A DNA stretch of 64,000 bases, taken from positions 1 to 64,000 of the forward strand of contig NZ_JABX01000003.1 of NCBI RefSeq assembly GCF_001469165.1. The letters are read 5' to 3'. A program made the translations under genes and the position numbers. The notes under the pieces are model-generated. The model ran no database searches. It saw only the letters and a list, made by a program, of their open reading frames with translations, and was not told the origin of the DNA. The DNA comes from Thiohalocapsa sp. ML1. Lineage in GTDB: Bacteria > Pseudomonadota > Gammaproteobacteria > Chromatiales > Chromatiaceae. Numbering within the stretch: position 1 is the stretch's first letter; each line of letters starts with the position of its first letter. Of this stretch, positions 50,728-60,505 are shown piece by piece.

Positions 50728-53115
50728 TCACCCCACCGCAGCCCCCGCCGCCGCCTCGGCCTTCCCGCCGCGCTGCCCGTCGCCGCGCCGCGCCCAGGCG
50801 CGCAGCGCCACAACGACGATGGCCAGCAGCAGCAGGAGACCGCCGATCCAGAGCGAGGCGGCGAGCGGGTCGCGGGCGAAGGTGGCGGCCTGGTAGAAGA
50901 GCGTGGCGGTGACGAAGGCGATGCCGGTGGTCCAGGCGGCGACGAAGGTGGCCCAGGCGGCGCCGGTCTCGCGCACGATGGCGGCGACGGTGGCGACGCA
51001 CGGGAAGTACAACAGCACGAACAACAGGTATGCGAAGGCGCCGGCGCGCCCGTCGAAGCGCGCCTCCATGGCGCCGAAGGTGCCGGTCTGCACGCCCTGC
51101 TCGGCGCCGACGCCGGCGCGGTCGCTGAGGTCGCCGACGCCGAGCCCGAGCGGGTCGGCGAGGCTGCGACCGACCTCGGCGAGGTTGGCCGGGATGGTGG
51201 CGGCGGCGGCGGTCAGCGCGCCCGCGAGGTCGAAGCCGGACGCCGCGCCGGGGCCGTCGGCGGCGCCGGCCTCGTCGGCCGCGATGCGCCCGTAGAGCGC
51301 GTCCAGCGTGCCGACGATGACCTCCTTGGCGAGCACGCCGGAGAAGATGCAGAGCACGGCGGGCCAGTTGTCCGGCTCGATGCCCATGGGCGCGAACAGC
51401 GGCGTCGCGGCTCGGCTCGCGGCGGCGAGCACGGAGGCGTCGCTGTCGGTCTCGCCGATGCTGCCGTCGGTGCCGATGGAGCCGAGCAGGTTCAGCGCCA
51501 GCACCATCACGACGATGATCTTGCCGGCGTCGCGCAGGAACAGCTTGACCCGGTCCCAGGTGCGCAGCAGCACGCCGCGCAGCGTCGGCATGTGATACGG
51601 CGGCAGCTCCATCAAAAAGCCCGTGCTGTCGCCGGAGAGCAGCGTGCGCTTCATGACCAGGCCCGTCAGCAGGGCCAGGGCGATGCCGGTGAGATAGAGC
51701 GCGAACACCACATTCTGCCCTGAATGCGGGAAGAAGGCCGCCGCGAACAGCACGTACACCGGCAGCCGCGCGCCGCAGGACATGAAGGGGTTCATCAGGA
51801 TGGTGAGCTTGCGCTCGCGCTCGCTCTCCAGCGTGCGCGTCGCCATGACCGCGGGCACGTTGCAGCCGAAGCCGACGATGAGCGGCACGAAGGCCTTGCC
51901 GGGCAGGCCGATGGAGCGCATGGCGCGGTCCATGACGAAGGCGGCGCGCGCCATGTAGCCCGAGTCCTCCAACGCGGACAGAAAGATATAGAGGCTCGCG
52001 ATGATGGGGATGAAGGTGGCCACCACGGTGAGCCCGCCGCCGATACCGTCTGCGATGACCAGCCCGAGCACGTCCGGCGCGCCGGCGGCCGTGAGCAGCG
52101 CCCCGACGCCATCGACGAACAGCGCCTGCGCGGCGCCGTCGAAGAAGTCGATGAAGGCCCCGCCGACGTTGATGGTGAAGACGAACATCAGGTACATCAC
52201 CGCGAGGAACAGCGGGATGCCCCAGAAGCGGCTCAGCACGACGCCGTCGATGGCGTCGGACATGGTGCGGCCTGCGCGGCCGGGCCGGCGCATCGCCCCC
52301 TGCGCCAGCGCATGGGCGTGCGCGAAGCGGGTGCCGGCGATGTACAGTTCGGCGGCCTCGCCGGTGCGCTCGGTGATGGCCGTCTTCAGCGCCTCGGCAC
52401 GCGCCAGGACGGCGGCGTCGGCCAGCGCGCGGGCGGCGTCGTCGTCCTCCAGCAGCTTGAGCGCGAGCCAGCGCGCGTTGGCCTCGCCGCCGTCGGCCGC
52501 GAAGCCCGCCGCCAGCTCGGCCATGGCCGAATCCACGCAGGCCTCGTGGGCGAGCGGAAAACCGCCGCGGGCCGCGCCGTCGGCCACCGCGAGCGCCTGC
52601 GCGCTCAGCGCCGTGATGCCCTGCTTCGACACCGCAACCACGGGCACCACCGGGCAGCCCAGGCGCTCGGCGAGCTGCGCCGTGTCGATGTCGATGCCGC
52701 GCTTCTCGGCCACGTCCATCATGTTGAGCGCGACGACGATGGGCACGCCCATCTCCAGGAGCTGCACCGTGAGATACAGGTTGCGCTCCAGATTCGCCGC
52801 GTCGAGCACGTTGACGATGATGTCCGCATCGCGGCTCAGCAGGTAGTCCCGCGTCACGCGCTCATCGAGCGAGCTCGCGTCCAGGGAGTAAATGCCCGGC
52901 AGGTCAACGATTTGGACCGCGCGCCCGTCGAGCTCGCAGCGGCCGACGCGACGCTCCACCGTGACGCCGGGCCAGTTGCCGGTGGTCTGGCGAATCCCGG
53001 TGAGTGCGTTGAACAGCGCGGACTTGCCGCAGTTCGGGTTGCCGGCGAGGGCAAAGGTCAGCGGTCGGCTGCTGTCAGTGCGGCCGGCGGTTGCGTACGT
53101 GCTGGCGTCGGGCAT
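50728..53115 (-). CDS. feoB: Ferrous iron transport GTPase-permease FeoB
   Basis: Inner-membrane Fe2+ uptake protein. From the ATG at 53115 it has 795 residues. G domain: G1 GNPNCGKS (25-32), WPGVTVERR (G2), DLPGIYSL (G3), [10 protein letters not shown] (G4). A guanine-dissociation-inhibitor helical domain follows (about 170-270). The membrane part contains [39 protein letters not shown] and [15 protein letters not shown], i.e. both Gate motifs with their Cys residues. The C-terminal tail is Ala/Arg-rich. A GTG start at 53157, 6 bp after feoA, is an alternative. Confidence 0.95.
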   Translation of the reverse strand: MPDASTYATAGRTDSSRPLTFALAGNPNCGKSALFNALTGIRQTTGNWPGVTVERRVGRCELDGRAVQIVDLPGIYSLDASSLDERVTRDYLLSRDADIIVNVLDAANLERNLYLTVQLLEMGVPIVVALNMMDVAEKRGIDIDTAQLAERLGCPVVPVVAVSKQGITALSAQALAVADGAARGGFPLAHEACVDSAMAELAAGFAADGGEANARWLALKLLEDDDAARALADAAVLARAEALKTAITERTGEAAELYIAGTRFAHAHALAQGAMRRPGRAGRTMSDAIDGVVLSRFWGIPLFLAVMYLMFVFTINVGGAFIDFFDGAAQALFVDGVGALLTAAGAPDVLGLVIADGIGGGLTVVATFIPIIASLYIFLSALEDSGYMARAAFVMDRAMRSIGLPGKAFVPLIVGFGCNVPAVMATRTLESERERKLTILMNPFMSCGARLPVYVLFAAAFFPHSGQNVVFALYLTGIALALLTGLVMKRTLLSGDSTGFLMELPPYHMPTLRGVLLRTWDRVKLFLRDAGKIIVVMVLALNLLGSIGTDGSIGETDSDASVLAAASRAATPLFAPMGIEPDNWPAVLCIFSGVLAKEVIVGTLDALYGRIAADEAGAADGPGAASGFDLAGALTAAAATIPANLAEVGRSLADPLGLGVGDLSDRAGVGAEQGVQTGTFGAMEARFDGRAGAFAYLLFVLLYFPCVATVAAIVRETGAAWATFVAAWTTGIAFVTATLFYQAATFARDPLAASLWIGGLLLLLAIVVVALRAWARRGDGQRGGKAEAAAGAAVG

Positions 53116-53162
53116 GGTCTGGAGCCCCGGAGCGGGCCGGTTGATGGATGCCGCCACAGCGG

Positions 53163-53474
53163 TCAGTCGGCGGGCGCCGTGCCGTTCATGTCCTCGTCGG
53201 CGAGCGCCACCACCAGCAGCTTGTCGACGATGGCCCCGCCCAGGGCGATACGGCTGGCGCCGGAGGCGACCACCAGACCGCGGCCCCGGCGATGCTCGAC
53301 GCGAAACACACCCCCGACCCGCAGCCCCAACGCCCCGAGCTTGCGCTCAAGCTGGCGTCCGCCGTGGATGGCGCTCAGGCGTGCGCGGGTGCCGGCCGGC
53401 AGGCTGCCGAGGGCAACGGGCTCGGCGCCGGCGGGCGCTTGCGGGATAAGGGGTGGGGCGACGGATCGTTGCAT
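53163..53474 (-). CDS. feoA: Ferrous iron transport protein FeoA
   Basis: Small cytosolic SH3-like partner of FeoB, needed for Fe2+ uptake through FeoB. From ATG 53474 it has 103 residues: a Pro/Ala-rich start, then [40 protein letters not shown], and [18 protein letters not shown], the typical FeoA core. A longer frame to 53642 runs through a heptamer repeat and looks untranslated. The feoAB order is standard; feoC is not seen. Confidence 0.9.
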   Translation of the reverse strand: MQRSVAPPLIPQAPAGAEPVALGSLPAGTRARLSAIHGGRQLERKLGALGLRVGGVFRVEHRRGRGLVVASGASRIALGGAIVDKLLVVALADEDMNGTAPAD

Positions 53475-53511
53475 CTGAGTTGCTCGATGATTGGTAGGGC
53501 GGAGCCTCGGT

Positions 53512-53550
53512 AGGGCCAAGGGCCGAGGCGCGCTCCCTCGGCCCTTCCCG
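53512..53550. repeat. Heptamer repeat, copy 5 (upstream of feoA)
   Basis: TAGGGCCAAGGGCCGAGG and CTCCCTCGGCCCTTCCCG are inverted arms around a few bases; they can fold into a hairpin in the feoA leader. Same family as 16813-16870. Confidence 0.75.
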
Positions 53551-53642
53551 GTCGGCAGTCCGTCCGGCCGGCAGCGAAGGACGGACACAAAAGGCACGGC
53601 AGCCGCCGCCCGCTGAATATATCCCGGCGCGGACGGACGCAC

Positions 53643-54566
53643 TCAAGCCACCGAGACCGAAAGGGACTCCCGGCCGCCTGAGCTCCGTGCCGCCCAGACG
53701 GCATCGCGCGTGAAGAGCACATCGAGCACCAGATCCGGGTAGGCACCGCGCAGGCGCTCGTAGAGACGCGCACGCAGCACGTCTTGGCTCTCGGCATCCA
53801 GGTCCGTCGCGTCGTCCAGCACCGCCACCAGATGCAGATGCGCCCGCCCGGCGAGGCGCCCGACGCGGAGCTGACGTTGCGACACCGGCAGCTCCCGCAG
53901 CACCTCCGCGACGACCTGCTCCGCGGCCCGAGCGAACCGCCGTGGCGGCGTGGTCCGCACGCGAGCAGCCGGCCAACGGCCAAGCGCAGACAGTGCGACG
54001 GGCAGCAGCACCAGGGCCGGCAGCAGTAGACTCGCCACGAGGGCGAGCCGGCGCAGGGCCGGCAGGTCGCCCGCATACCAGCCGGCCGCGGTGCAGAGGG
54101 CGATACTGAGCCACACCAGCGCCTGCACACGCCAGTAGCCCGCCGATGCATGTGCCGCGATGGCGCGCCCCCGGTGGTCGAGTTCCGCGGCCGCTGCGAA
54201 CCGGCTGCCCGCCAGCGTGCTGATCAGCGCACCGCCCAGGGCGACCAGCGCCGCGATCCTGAGCCCGTCCGCCGACGGCATCAGGGCGGCGGACGCCGGC
54301 GAAGGCAGCCAGGCCCCCGCCGCAAGCACGAGCCACAGCGCGAGCAGCAGCGACATGCCGCCCTGCGCGAGCCCGAGCGCCGGCACCGCATCGGCGGCAT
54401 CCGGCCGCGCACGGAACATGGCCATGGTGAGCAGCACATGGATCAGCGCCAGCGCCCCGGCGGCGGCGAGCGCCAGCACGCCGAGCAGCATCGAGCCCAC
54501 AAGGCCCGCGACGACCAGCAGCAACAGCAGCGATAGGCTCGCCCGAAGCCCAGCGCTGGGCGGCAA
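53643..54566 (-). CDS. Membrane protein with a CDF-like C-terminal domain
   Basis: About 307 residues with four to six hydrophobic segments (about 10-45, 65-90, 103-125, 150-165, 175-195) followed by a soluble domain of about 95 residues (FARAAEQVVAEVLRELP, LAGRAHLHLVAVLDDATDLD, LYERLRGAYPDLVLDVLFT). The soluble part has the beta-alpha-beta layout of the cytoplasmic domain of cation diffusion facilitators, and the neighbour is feoAB, so metal export or sensing is plausible. The usual HxxxD or DxxxD metal sites in the membrane part were not evident, so transport activity is uncertain. The start is TTG 54566; the frame is open upstream into the globin gene and no better codon was found. Confidence 0.55.
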   Translation of the reverse strand: MPPSAGLRASLSLLLLLVVAGLVGSMLLGVLALAAAGALALIHVLLTMAMFRARPDAADAVPALGLAQGGMSLLLALWLVLAAGAWLPSPASAALMPSADGLRIAALVALGGALISTLAGSRFAAAAELDHRGRAIAAHASAGYWRVQALVWLSIALCTAAGWYAGDLPALRRLALVASLLLPALVLLPVALSALGRWPAARVRTTPPRRFARAAEQVVAEVLRELPVSQRQLRVGRLAGRAHLHLVAVLDDATDLDAESQDVLRARLYERLRGAYPDLVLDVLFTRDAVWAARSSGGRESLSVSVA

Positions 54567-54643
54567 GCGAGCCGGCGCCGCTTCGACGCCGACGGCAGCC
54601 GCGTCCGGGGTGCCCGGCGCCAGCTCGATGGCGGCAGCGCCTT

Positions 54644-55060
54644 TCAGCTCAACGCCTCCTCGGCGCCCTGGCGCATGGTCGCCGCGAGCTCCGCGAAGAC
54701 CTGCTCCCAGGCGGTCCGGGTGCGGGGCGTGAAGCGCTCGCCCAAGGCCAGCGCAAAGCTCTCCAGCAGCGCATCGGCGAACTTGTCGTAGTCCGCATCG
54801 GCCACGCCGTAGCCCACGTGGCGGGCGCCGACGGCCTTGATCAGCACCACCACCGGCTCCCGATTCTCAAGGGAGCTGACGACGGTATTGAGCATCGTGG
54901 CAAAGAGCGCCGTCTGGCGGTCGAGATCCCCTTTGAACAAGGGTCGCAGCTCCGGGTGGCGCGTGAAGAGCCGCTGGTAGAAGTCGGCGCAGACCTGCTT
55001 GCGCATGGGGACAAGAGCCGCCCAAGAATCGCGCACCAGCGCGGCGGTTTGCGAGTTCAT
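54644..55060 (-). CDS. Single-domain globin
   Basis: 138-residue bacterial haemoglobin-like protein (FHb/SDgb type), likely handling NO or O2 in the cytosol. From ATG 55060: QTAALVRDSWAALVPMRKQV, CADFYQRLFTRHPELRPLFK with the conserved CD-corner region, and the proximal-His segment GARHVGYGVADADYDKFADA (H81), then the usual ALGERFTPRTRTAWEQVFA. No FAD/NAD reductase domain follows. The stop is 78 bp before the membrane-protein start on the same strand; co-transcription with it and possibly feoAB is likely. Confidence 0.87.
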   Translation of the reverse strand: MNSQTAALVRDSWAALVPMRKQVCADFYQRLFTRHPELRPLFKGDLDRQTALFATMLNTVVSSLENREPVVVLIKAVGARHVGYGVADADYDKFADALLESFALALGERFTPRTRTAWEQVFAELAATMRQGAEEALS

Positions 55061-55400
55061 GACGGTCGCCGGGCTCTGGTAACGTCCGACGGCGCCGTAT
55101 CGCCGGCCCCGAAGGCATCGCACACGCACAGTCCCCGCGCCTTCGTTGTCGTGCTCGTTGTCGTCATCGTCATCATAGTCAACGCGATCGCCCAGCGGCT
55201 TCGTTCAGCCTGCGAAGCAGGCGACTCCGGGTGCCGGCCGCGACAGCCCTGATGCGCCGCACCCTGACCGGATACTAGGCGACCGGCCGCAGGCATTCAA
55301 CGCCGCTGCCTGTCCCCGCCCGGCAGCCCGCCCGCACGCCCCCCTCGCAGAACCCGAGTGAGGCGGGGCCGCAGACCGACCAGGGCAGGGCGCGCGCTAC

Positions 55401-55436
55401 CTCGACCCTCCGCCCTCGGCCCTTCCTCTAGGGCCG
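55401..55436. repeat. Heptamer repeat, copy 6, in the globin-transporter gap
   Basis: CTCGACCCTCCGCCCTCGGC followed by CCTTCCTCTAGGGCCG. The surrounding gap 55061-55568 (about 500 bp, between divergent genes) also has a short TCG-rich microsatellite at about 55143-55180 (gtcgtgctcgttgtcgtcat and so on) and should hold both divergent promoters; GTTAAG-TTATGATGG near 55454-55468 is the only AT-rich patch. No other gene seen. Confidence 0.65.
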
Positions 55437-55568
55437 CCGTGGATGCGCCCGCCGTTAAGTTATGATGGTGCGCCGCGGGCTGCCCGGCGGCGCGTGCCCA
55501 GCGCCAGCAACCAAGCCGCACCCGCTCGCCGGGACGCGCGCTGCGCATCGAGATAAAACGAGGCCCCC

Positions 55569-57545
55569 ATGTCAGCGTTCTTCCGGTCCCTGACCCCGCG
55601 CAACCTTCTGACGCCGACCAACACCGCCGCCATGCTGTTCGCCATCGCCGCCATCTGGCTGGCTGGCGAGGTGCCGTCGGTGGCGATGGCCTGGGTCATG
55701 GCCATCCTCGTGCTGACCATCTTCCTGTTCGCGTTCGAGGTGGTCGGCGTCGATGTCGCGGCGGTGACGGTGATGGTGCTGCTCGGGCTGACCAGCCTGC
55801 TCGCGCCGCTGATGGGCCTCGACACCGGGCTGGTGCCGCTCGGCAATCTGTTCGACGGCTTCTCGTCCAACGCCGTGATCTCCATCATCGCCGTGATGAT
55901 CATCGGCGCCGGGCTGGATAAGACCGGCATCATGTCGCGAGTGGCGGGCTTCATCATGCGCATCGGCGGCAGCACGGAGGCGCGCATCATCCCGCTCATC
56001 TCCGGCACCGTCGGCGGTATTTCCTCGTTCATGCAGAACGTCGGCGCGGCGGCGCTGTTCCTGCCCGTGGTGAGCCGCATCTCGGCGCGCACCAATCTGC
56101 CGATGAGCCGGCTGCTGATGCCCATGGGCTTCTGCGCCATCCTCGGCGGCACTATCACGATGGTGGGCTCAAGCCCGCTGATCCTGCTGAATGATCTGAT
56201 CTTGACCTCGAACCAGGCGCTGCCGGAGGGCGTGGCGCCGATGGCAACCTTCCAGCTCTTCGACGTGACGCCCATCGGCCTCGCGCTGCTGGCCACCGGC
56301 ATCCTGTACTTCGTGCTGTTCGGGCGCTTCGTGCTGCCGTCGCGCGGCACCGACATGGTGGCGGCGACGGATCCGGCGCAGTACTACGGCGAGACCTACG
56401 GCGTCGGCGACTTCAGCATCCACGAGGTCCGCGTGCCGGCGGGCAGCCCGCTCGTCGGCACCAGCGTAGACGACATGGAGCGCACCTGGCACGTGCGCGT
56501 CGCGGCGGTGGAAAAGGGCGACGGCGTGCGCCTCGGCGCCGCGGGCGTGGACCGGAGCCTCGGCATCGAGGCCGGCACCTGCCTCGGCCTGCTCGGCGGG
56601 CGCGAGCAGTTCGACGCCTTCGTCGCCGACACCGGCGTCGAGGTGAAGCCGGAGGCGGAGGTCTTCGCCGAGGCACTGTCGCCGGTGAAGGCCGGCATCG
56701 CCGAGATCGTGATCCCGCCCGGCTCCGGCCTCGTCGGCAAGTCCGCGCGCGACGTCTGGATGCGCAAGGTCTATGGCCTGTCGGTGCTCGCGATCCGCCG
56801 CGGCGACGAGACGCTGACCTACGAGCGGGGCGGCGTGCGCGACATGCCCTTCAAGCCCGGCGACACGCTGGTGGTGCACACCACTTGGGTGGACCTGACG
56901 CGGCTGGAGCAGGACCGCGACTTCGTCGTCGTCACCACGGAATACCCGCACGAGGAGCTACGCCCGCACAAGGTGCCGATGGCGCTCTTGTTCTTTGCCA
57001 TCACGCTGTCGCTGGTGCTGTTCACCGACCTGATGCTGTCGGTGGCGCTGCTGACCGGTGCCGTCGGCATGATTCTGACCGGCGTGCTGTCCATCGACGA
57101 GGCCTACGAGGCCGTGAGCTGGAAGACGGTGTTCCTGCTCGCATCGCTGATCCCGCTCGGGCTCGCGGTGGAGTCCAGCGGCACCGCCGCCTGGATCGCC
57201 GAGCAGACGCTGACGGCCCTGGGCGATGTGCCGGTGTGGGTGGTTCAGGCCGCACTCGCGCTGCTCGCGACCTTCTTCACGCTCGTCATGTCCAACGTCG
57301 GCGCGACGGTGCTGCTGGTGCCGCTCGCCGTGAACATGGCGCTCGGCGCCGGCGCCAACCCGGCGGTATTCGCGCTGACGGTCGCCATCGCCACGTCGAA
57401 CTCCTTCCTGATCCCGACCCATCAGGTCAACGCGCTGATCATGGGCCCCGGCGGCTATCGGGTACCGGACTACATGCGCGCCGGCGGCATCATGACCGTG
57501 CTGTTCCTGATCGTTGCGCTCGCCATGCTGAACCTGGTCTTCTGA
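55569..57545 (+). CDS. SLC13-family permease with two RCK_C (TrkA-C) domains
   Basis: 658-residue inner-membrane transporter of the divalent anion:Na+ symporter superfamily. N-terminal helix bundle (about 20-265), two TrkA_C-like regulatory domains (about 275-350, SIHEVRVPAGSPLVGTSVDD; and about 365-445, EIVIPPGSGLVGKSARDVWM) and a C-terminal bundle. Conserved carboxylate/anion-binding regions are near SSFMQNVGAAALFLPVV and ATSNSFLIPTHQVNALIMGP. Substrate is not predictable from this; sulfate, thiosulfate-like anions or dicarboxylates are known for the family. Monocistronic, followed by a heptamer repeat. Confidence 0.87.
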   Translation: MSAFFRSLTPRNLLTPTNTAAMLFAIAAIWLAGEVPSVAMAWVMAILVLTIFLFAFEVVGVDVAAVTVMVLLGLTSLLAPLMGLDTGLVPLGNLFDGFSSNAVISIIAVMIIGAGLDKTGIMSRVAGFIMRIGGSTEARIIPLISGTVGGISSFMQNVGAAALFLPVVSRISARTNLPMSRLLMPMGFCAILGGTITMVGSSPLILLNDLILTSNQALPEGVAPMATFQLFDVTPIGLALLATGILYFVLFGRFVLPSRGTDMVAATDPAQYYGETYGVGDFSIHEVRVPAGSPLVGTSVDDMERTWHVRVAAVEKGDGVRLGAAGVDRSLGIEAGTCLGLLGGREQFDAFVADTGVEVKPEAEVFAEALSPVKAGIAEIVIPPGSGLVGKSARDVWMRKVYGLSVLAIRRGDETLTYERGGVRDMPFKPGDTLVVHTTWVDLTRLEQDRDFVVVTTEYPHEELRPHKVPMALLFFAITLSLVLFTDLMLSVALLTGAVGMILTGVLSIDEAYEAVSWKTVFLLASLIPLGLAVESSGTAAWIAEQTLTALGDVPVWVVQAALALLATFFTLVMSNVGATVLLVPLAVNMALGAGANPAVFALTVAIATSNSFLIPTHQVNALIMGPGGYRVPDYMRAGGIMTVLFLIVALAMLNLVF

Positions 57546-57556
57546 GCGCACGCAGG

Positions 57557-57575
57557 CTCGGCCCTCGGCCCTTTC
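57557..57575. repeat. Heptamer repeat, copy 7 (downstream of the SLC13 gene)
   Basis: GCTCGGCCCTCGGCCCTTT, single-arm copy of the family described at 16813-16870, lying 12 bp after the transporter stop. Confidence 0.7.
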
Positions 57576-57648
57576 CTGCCCAACGCGGTATCGTTGCGAG
57601 CTTGACGCATAGGCGTCAACCCTTGCAGCCACACCGAGGAGAAAAGCC

Positions 57649-59112
57649 ATGCCGACGCGCCTTGAGCTGGACCTGACCACGGGCTCGCGGCCCCACGCCG
57701 CGCACCGGCAGAGCGCCGGCGCGCCGCTGCGGCTCTTGCTCTGCGGCGACTTCTCCGGCCGCGCCGGCCGCGGCCGCGACGAGCCCGACGGCCTCGCGAC
57801 ACGGCCGCTGCTGCGGGTCGATGTCGACAACCTCGATGCCGTCATGGCGCGCCTCGCGCCGGCCGTCGAGCTGACGGTGGACGGGCGCATCTGTACGCTC
57901 GGCTTCGCAACGCTCGACGATTTTCATCCCGACCGCCTGCTTGCCCTGGGCGAGCTGCAGGCCGGGCTCGATACCGCGGCGAGCCCCGCGCCTGCCGCCG
58001 AGGCGCAGGCTCGGCCGGCGCAGGACGCCACGACCGCCGAGTCCGACGCGGCGATGCTGGAGCGGCTGCTCGGCCATGCGCCGACGGCGCCGCGCGCGGC
58101 AGCGTCCATGCCGACTCAGGGCAGCGTCGCGACGGCGGTGGATGCGCTGGTGCGGCGCATCGTCTCGGCGGATGCGGCATCCACCGCGCCCGCGGAGCCC
58201 GCCCGGTTCGAGGGCGCCGTGAACGCGGTGCTCGCCGAGCGCCTGCGCGCCCTGTTGCACGACCCGGGCTTTCAGGGCCTGGAGGCCGCCTGGCGCTCGG
58301 TGCAGCTCTTGGTGAGTCGGCTCGCGCTGGACGGCGAGATCGAGCTGCACCTCTTCGATGTCACCCGCGCCGAGCTCGCCGCCGCGGCGGCCGAGCCCGA
58401 TCTCGCAGAGAGCGGGCTGTGGAAGGCGCTGGTCGAGCGCGGCGATGCGGGCTGGGGGCTGTTGGTGAGCCTGGAGCAGTTCGATGCCTCCGCGGGCGAC
58501 GTCAGACTGCTCGCCACGCTCGCGACCACAGCGGCGGCGGCCGGCGGGCCGATCATCGCCGGCGCGGCGCCGCGGCTGTTCGGCTACACGGCCTGGCCGG
58601 TCAGCGTAGACGCCGACGACTGGCCGCCGCTGGATGCCGCCAGCGCAGCACACTGGCAGGCGTTGCGCGCGAGCCCGCTCGCGCGCTGGATCGGCCTGGT
58701 CGCGCCCGGGCTGATGCTGCGACTGCCCTACGGCGCGGACACCGACCCCATCGACGCCTTCGACTTCGACGAGGTCGCCGGCGCCGACCCGGCGCAAGCC
58801 CTGCTCCGCGGACCCGCGGCTGTGGCCTGCGCGCTGCTGGCCGGGGAGGCCTTCCAGCAGGACGGCTGGCAGCTCGACCTCGACGCGTTTCTGGATATCG
58901 ACGATCTGCCGGCCTGGGTCTACGACGACGACGGCGAGCGCCACCTGTACCCGGTCACCGGCGCCTGGATGGGCGAGCGCACGGCCACGGCCATGCTCGG
59001 GTACGGCGTCATGCCGCTCTTGAGCCGGCGCGACCGCCCGGCGGCGCGGCTGTTGCGCTGGCAGTCGGTGGCCGCGGCCGCGAGCGCGCTGGCCGGGGCC
59101 TGGTCGCGCTGA
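57649..59112 (+). CDS. TssB-TssC-like type VI sheath protein, single-chain
   Basis: 487 residues. The N-terminal part resembles the sheath small subunit TssB (LRLLLCGDFSGRAGRG, then RVDVDNLDAVMARLAPAVEL and LGFATLDDFHPDRLLAL). After an Ala-rich linker (about 105-165), the rest resembles the large subunit TssC (LHDPGFQGLEAAWRSVQLLV, LFDVTRAELAAAAAEPDLAE, AGGPIIAGAAPRLFG, LRLPYGADTDPIDAFDFDE). In a canonical T6SS these are two genes that co-assemble into the contractile sheath; here they are joined in one frame. GGAG lies six bases before the ATG. No other T6SS gene (tssA, hcp, vgrG, clpV) is in the window, so it is an orphan or part of a noncanonical sheath locus. Confidence 0.75.
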   Translation: MPTRLELDLTTGSRPHAAHRQSAGAPLRLLLCGDFSGRAGRGRDEPDGLATRPLLRVDVDNLDAVMARLAPAVELTVDGRICTLGFATLDDFHPDRLLALGELQAGLDTAASPAPAAEAQARPAQDATTAESDAAMLERLLGHAPTAPRAAASMPTQGSVATAVDALVRRIVSADAASTAPAEPARFEGAVNAVLAERLRALLHDPGFQGLEAAWRSVQLLVSRLALDGEIELHLFDVTRAELAAAAAEPDLAESGLWKALVERGDAGWGLLVSLEQFDASAGDVRLLATLATTAAAAGGPIIAGAAPRLFGYTAWPVSVDADDWPPLDAASAAHWQALRASPLARWIGLVAPGLMLRLPYGADTDPIDAFDFDEVAGADPAQALLRGPAAVACALLAGEAFQQDGWQLDLDAFLDIDDLPAWVYDDDGERHLYPVTGAWMGERTATAMLGYGVMPLLSRRDRPAARLLRWQSVAAAASALAGAWSR

Positions 59113-59131
59113 GCCGGGAGAGCCTCGCCGG

Positions 59132-60250
59132 TCAATCGGCGCCGGTCAGTGCGGCGACGACGCGCTCGGCATCGTCGGCGCTCAGGTATGGATGCATCGG
59201 CAGGCTGAGCACCCGCGCCGCGGCCCGATCCGCGAGCGGCGTGCAGTCCGGGCAGCAATGGTGCGCGTAGGCGCCCTGGCGGTTCAGCGGAATCGGATAG
59301 TGCACGGCGCTCGGGATGCCCGCCGCATCGAGCCGCGCAATGGCCGCGGCGCGATCGTCCGACTGCACGGTGTACTGCGCGAAGACGCTCGTATTGCCGT
59401 CGGCGATGTGCGGCGTCAGCAGGCCGTCTCTTGCCTCGGCTAGGCTCCGAGCGCCCGCGGCTTGCAGCAGCGCCGTGTAGCGGGCGCCGACGCCGGCGCG
59501 GCGCTCCACCTCGTCGTCGAAGATCGCGAGCTTGGCAAGCAGCACCGCCGCTTGCAGCGTGTCCAGCCGGCCGTTGATGCCGAGGCGCGGATGGCTGTAG
59601 CGCTTGTCCTGGCCATGGTTCATGGCCTGGCGCATCAGGGTCGCGAGCCGGTCGTCGTCGGTGAAGCAGGCGCCGCCGTCGCCGTAGCAGCCGAGGGGCT
59701 TGGACGGGAAGAACGACGTGCAGCCGATGGTACTGAGCCCGCCGGAGCGCCGGCCCCGGAAGGTCGCACCGAAGCTCTGCGCGGCGTCCTCGATCACCGG
59801 CAGGCCGTGGCGCGCCGCGATGGCGTTGATCGCGTCCATGTCCGCGCATTGGCCATAGAGCGCCACCGGCATGATGGCGCGGGTTCTCGGGCCGATGGCC
59901 GCCTCGATAAGGCTCGGATCGATGTTGTAGGTGACGGGGTCGATGTCCACGAACTTCGGCACCGCGCCGAGCAGCGCGATGACCTCGGCCGTGGCGACGA
60001 AGGTAAACGGCGTCGTGATGACCTCGTCCCCGGCGCCGATATCGAGCGCCATCAGCGCCACCAGCAGCGCGTCGGTGCCGCTGGACACGGCGACGCAGTG
60101 CCCCACACCGACAGAGGCCGCAAGCTGCTCTTCGAGCTCCGCCACTTCGGGGCCCATGATGTAGCGCCCGTGCGCGAGCACGGCGCGGATGCGGGCATCC
60201 ACGTCCGCCTCAATGCGGGCGCGCTGTGTTTGTAGATCGATGAATTGCAT
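59132..60250 (-). CDS. DegT/DnrJ/EryC1/StrS sugar aminotransferase (WbpE-like)
   Basis: PLP-dependent aminotransferase of 372 residues that aminates a nucleotide-linked keto-sugar for surface polysaccharide. Seen: MQFIDLQTQRARIEADVDAR, the nucleotide-sugar site AVSSGTDALLVALMALDI, VIEDAAQSFGATFRGRRSGG, and the PLP lysine K184 in SFFPSKPLGCYGDGG. The combination of SFFPSKPLGCYGDGG and HPRLGINGRLDTLQAA resembles WbpE, which makes UDP-2-acetamido-3-amino-glucuronate; the exact sugar is an inference. It is not next to other glycan genes here. Confidence 0.88.
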   Translation of the reverse strand: MQFIDLQTQRARIEADVDARIRAVLAHGRYIMGPEVAELEEQLAASVGVGHCVAVSSGTDALLVALMALDIGAGDEVITTPFTFVATAEVIALLGAVPKFVDIDPVTYNIDPSLIEAAIGPRTRAIMPVALYGQCADMDAINAIAARHGLPVIEDAAQSFGATFRGRRSGGLSTIGCTSFFPSKPLGCYGDGGACFTDDDRLATLMRQAMNHGQDKRYSHPRLGINGRLDTLQAAVLLAKLAIFDDEVERRAGVGARYTALLQAAGARSLAEARDGLLTPHIADGNTSVFAQYTVQSDDRAAAIARLDAAGIPSAVHYPIPLNRQGAYAHHCCPDCTPLADRAAARVLSLPMHPYLSADDAERVVAALTGAD

Positions 60251-60415
60251 GGCGGTCCCCAGGCTGCCGGTCGATGTTACTTGAGATTGATAGACGCAAA
60301 GTGCGCGAGATAGCTTAGTCCCTGGGCTATCCCCGGGTTAAGAACCAAAAGGCAACGGTTAGAGCATCCTTCCGACCTGAACTCGGGACCGGAATCCCAG
60401 ACGTTTCGTCGACGC

Positions 60416-60505
60416 GCGGCTGACTGGGAGCACCGGCTTTCCAGCCGGCTCGGCGCCGTCGCGGCTGACTGGGACCGCCGGCTTTCCAGCCGGCTCGGCG
60501 CCGTC
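60416..60505. repeat. Two tandem 45-bp repeats with an inverted partial copy downstream
   Basis: Unit 60416-60460 and unit 60461-60505 differ at only two or three positions; each contains the palindrome gccggctttccagccggc. A third unit starts at 60506 and breaks off. A reverse-oriented copy (CTGAAAGCCGGCGCTCCCAG) is at 60649-60687, giving a REP/BIME-like arrangement. The gap 60251-60776 shows no gene; it may also carry the promoter of the aminotransferase. Confidence 0.85.

Noticed and set aside
55143-55180. TCG/TCA-rich stretch as a regulatory repeat
   Set aside because: Too short and irregular to support beyond a minor microsatellite.
60416-60505. 45-bp repeats as a possible two-unit CRISPR
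   Set aside because: Units are directly contiguous with no spacer between, and carry a REP-like palindrome.
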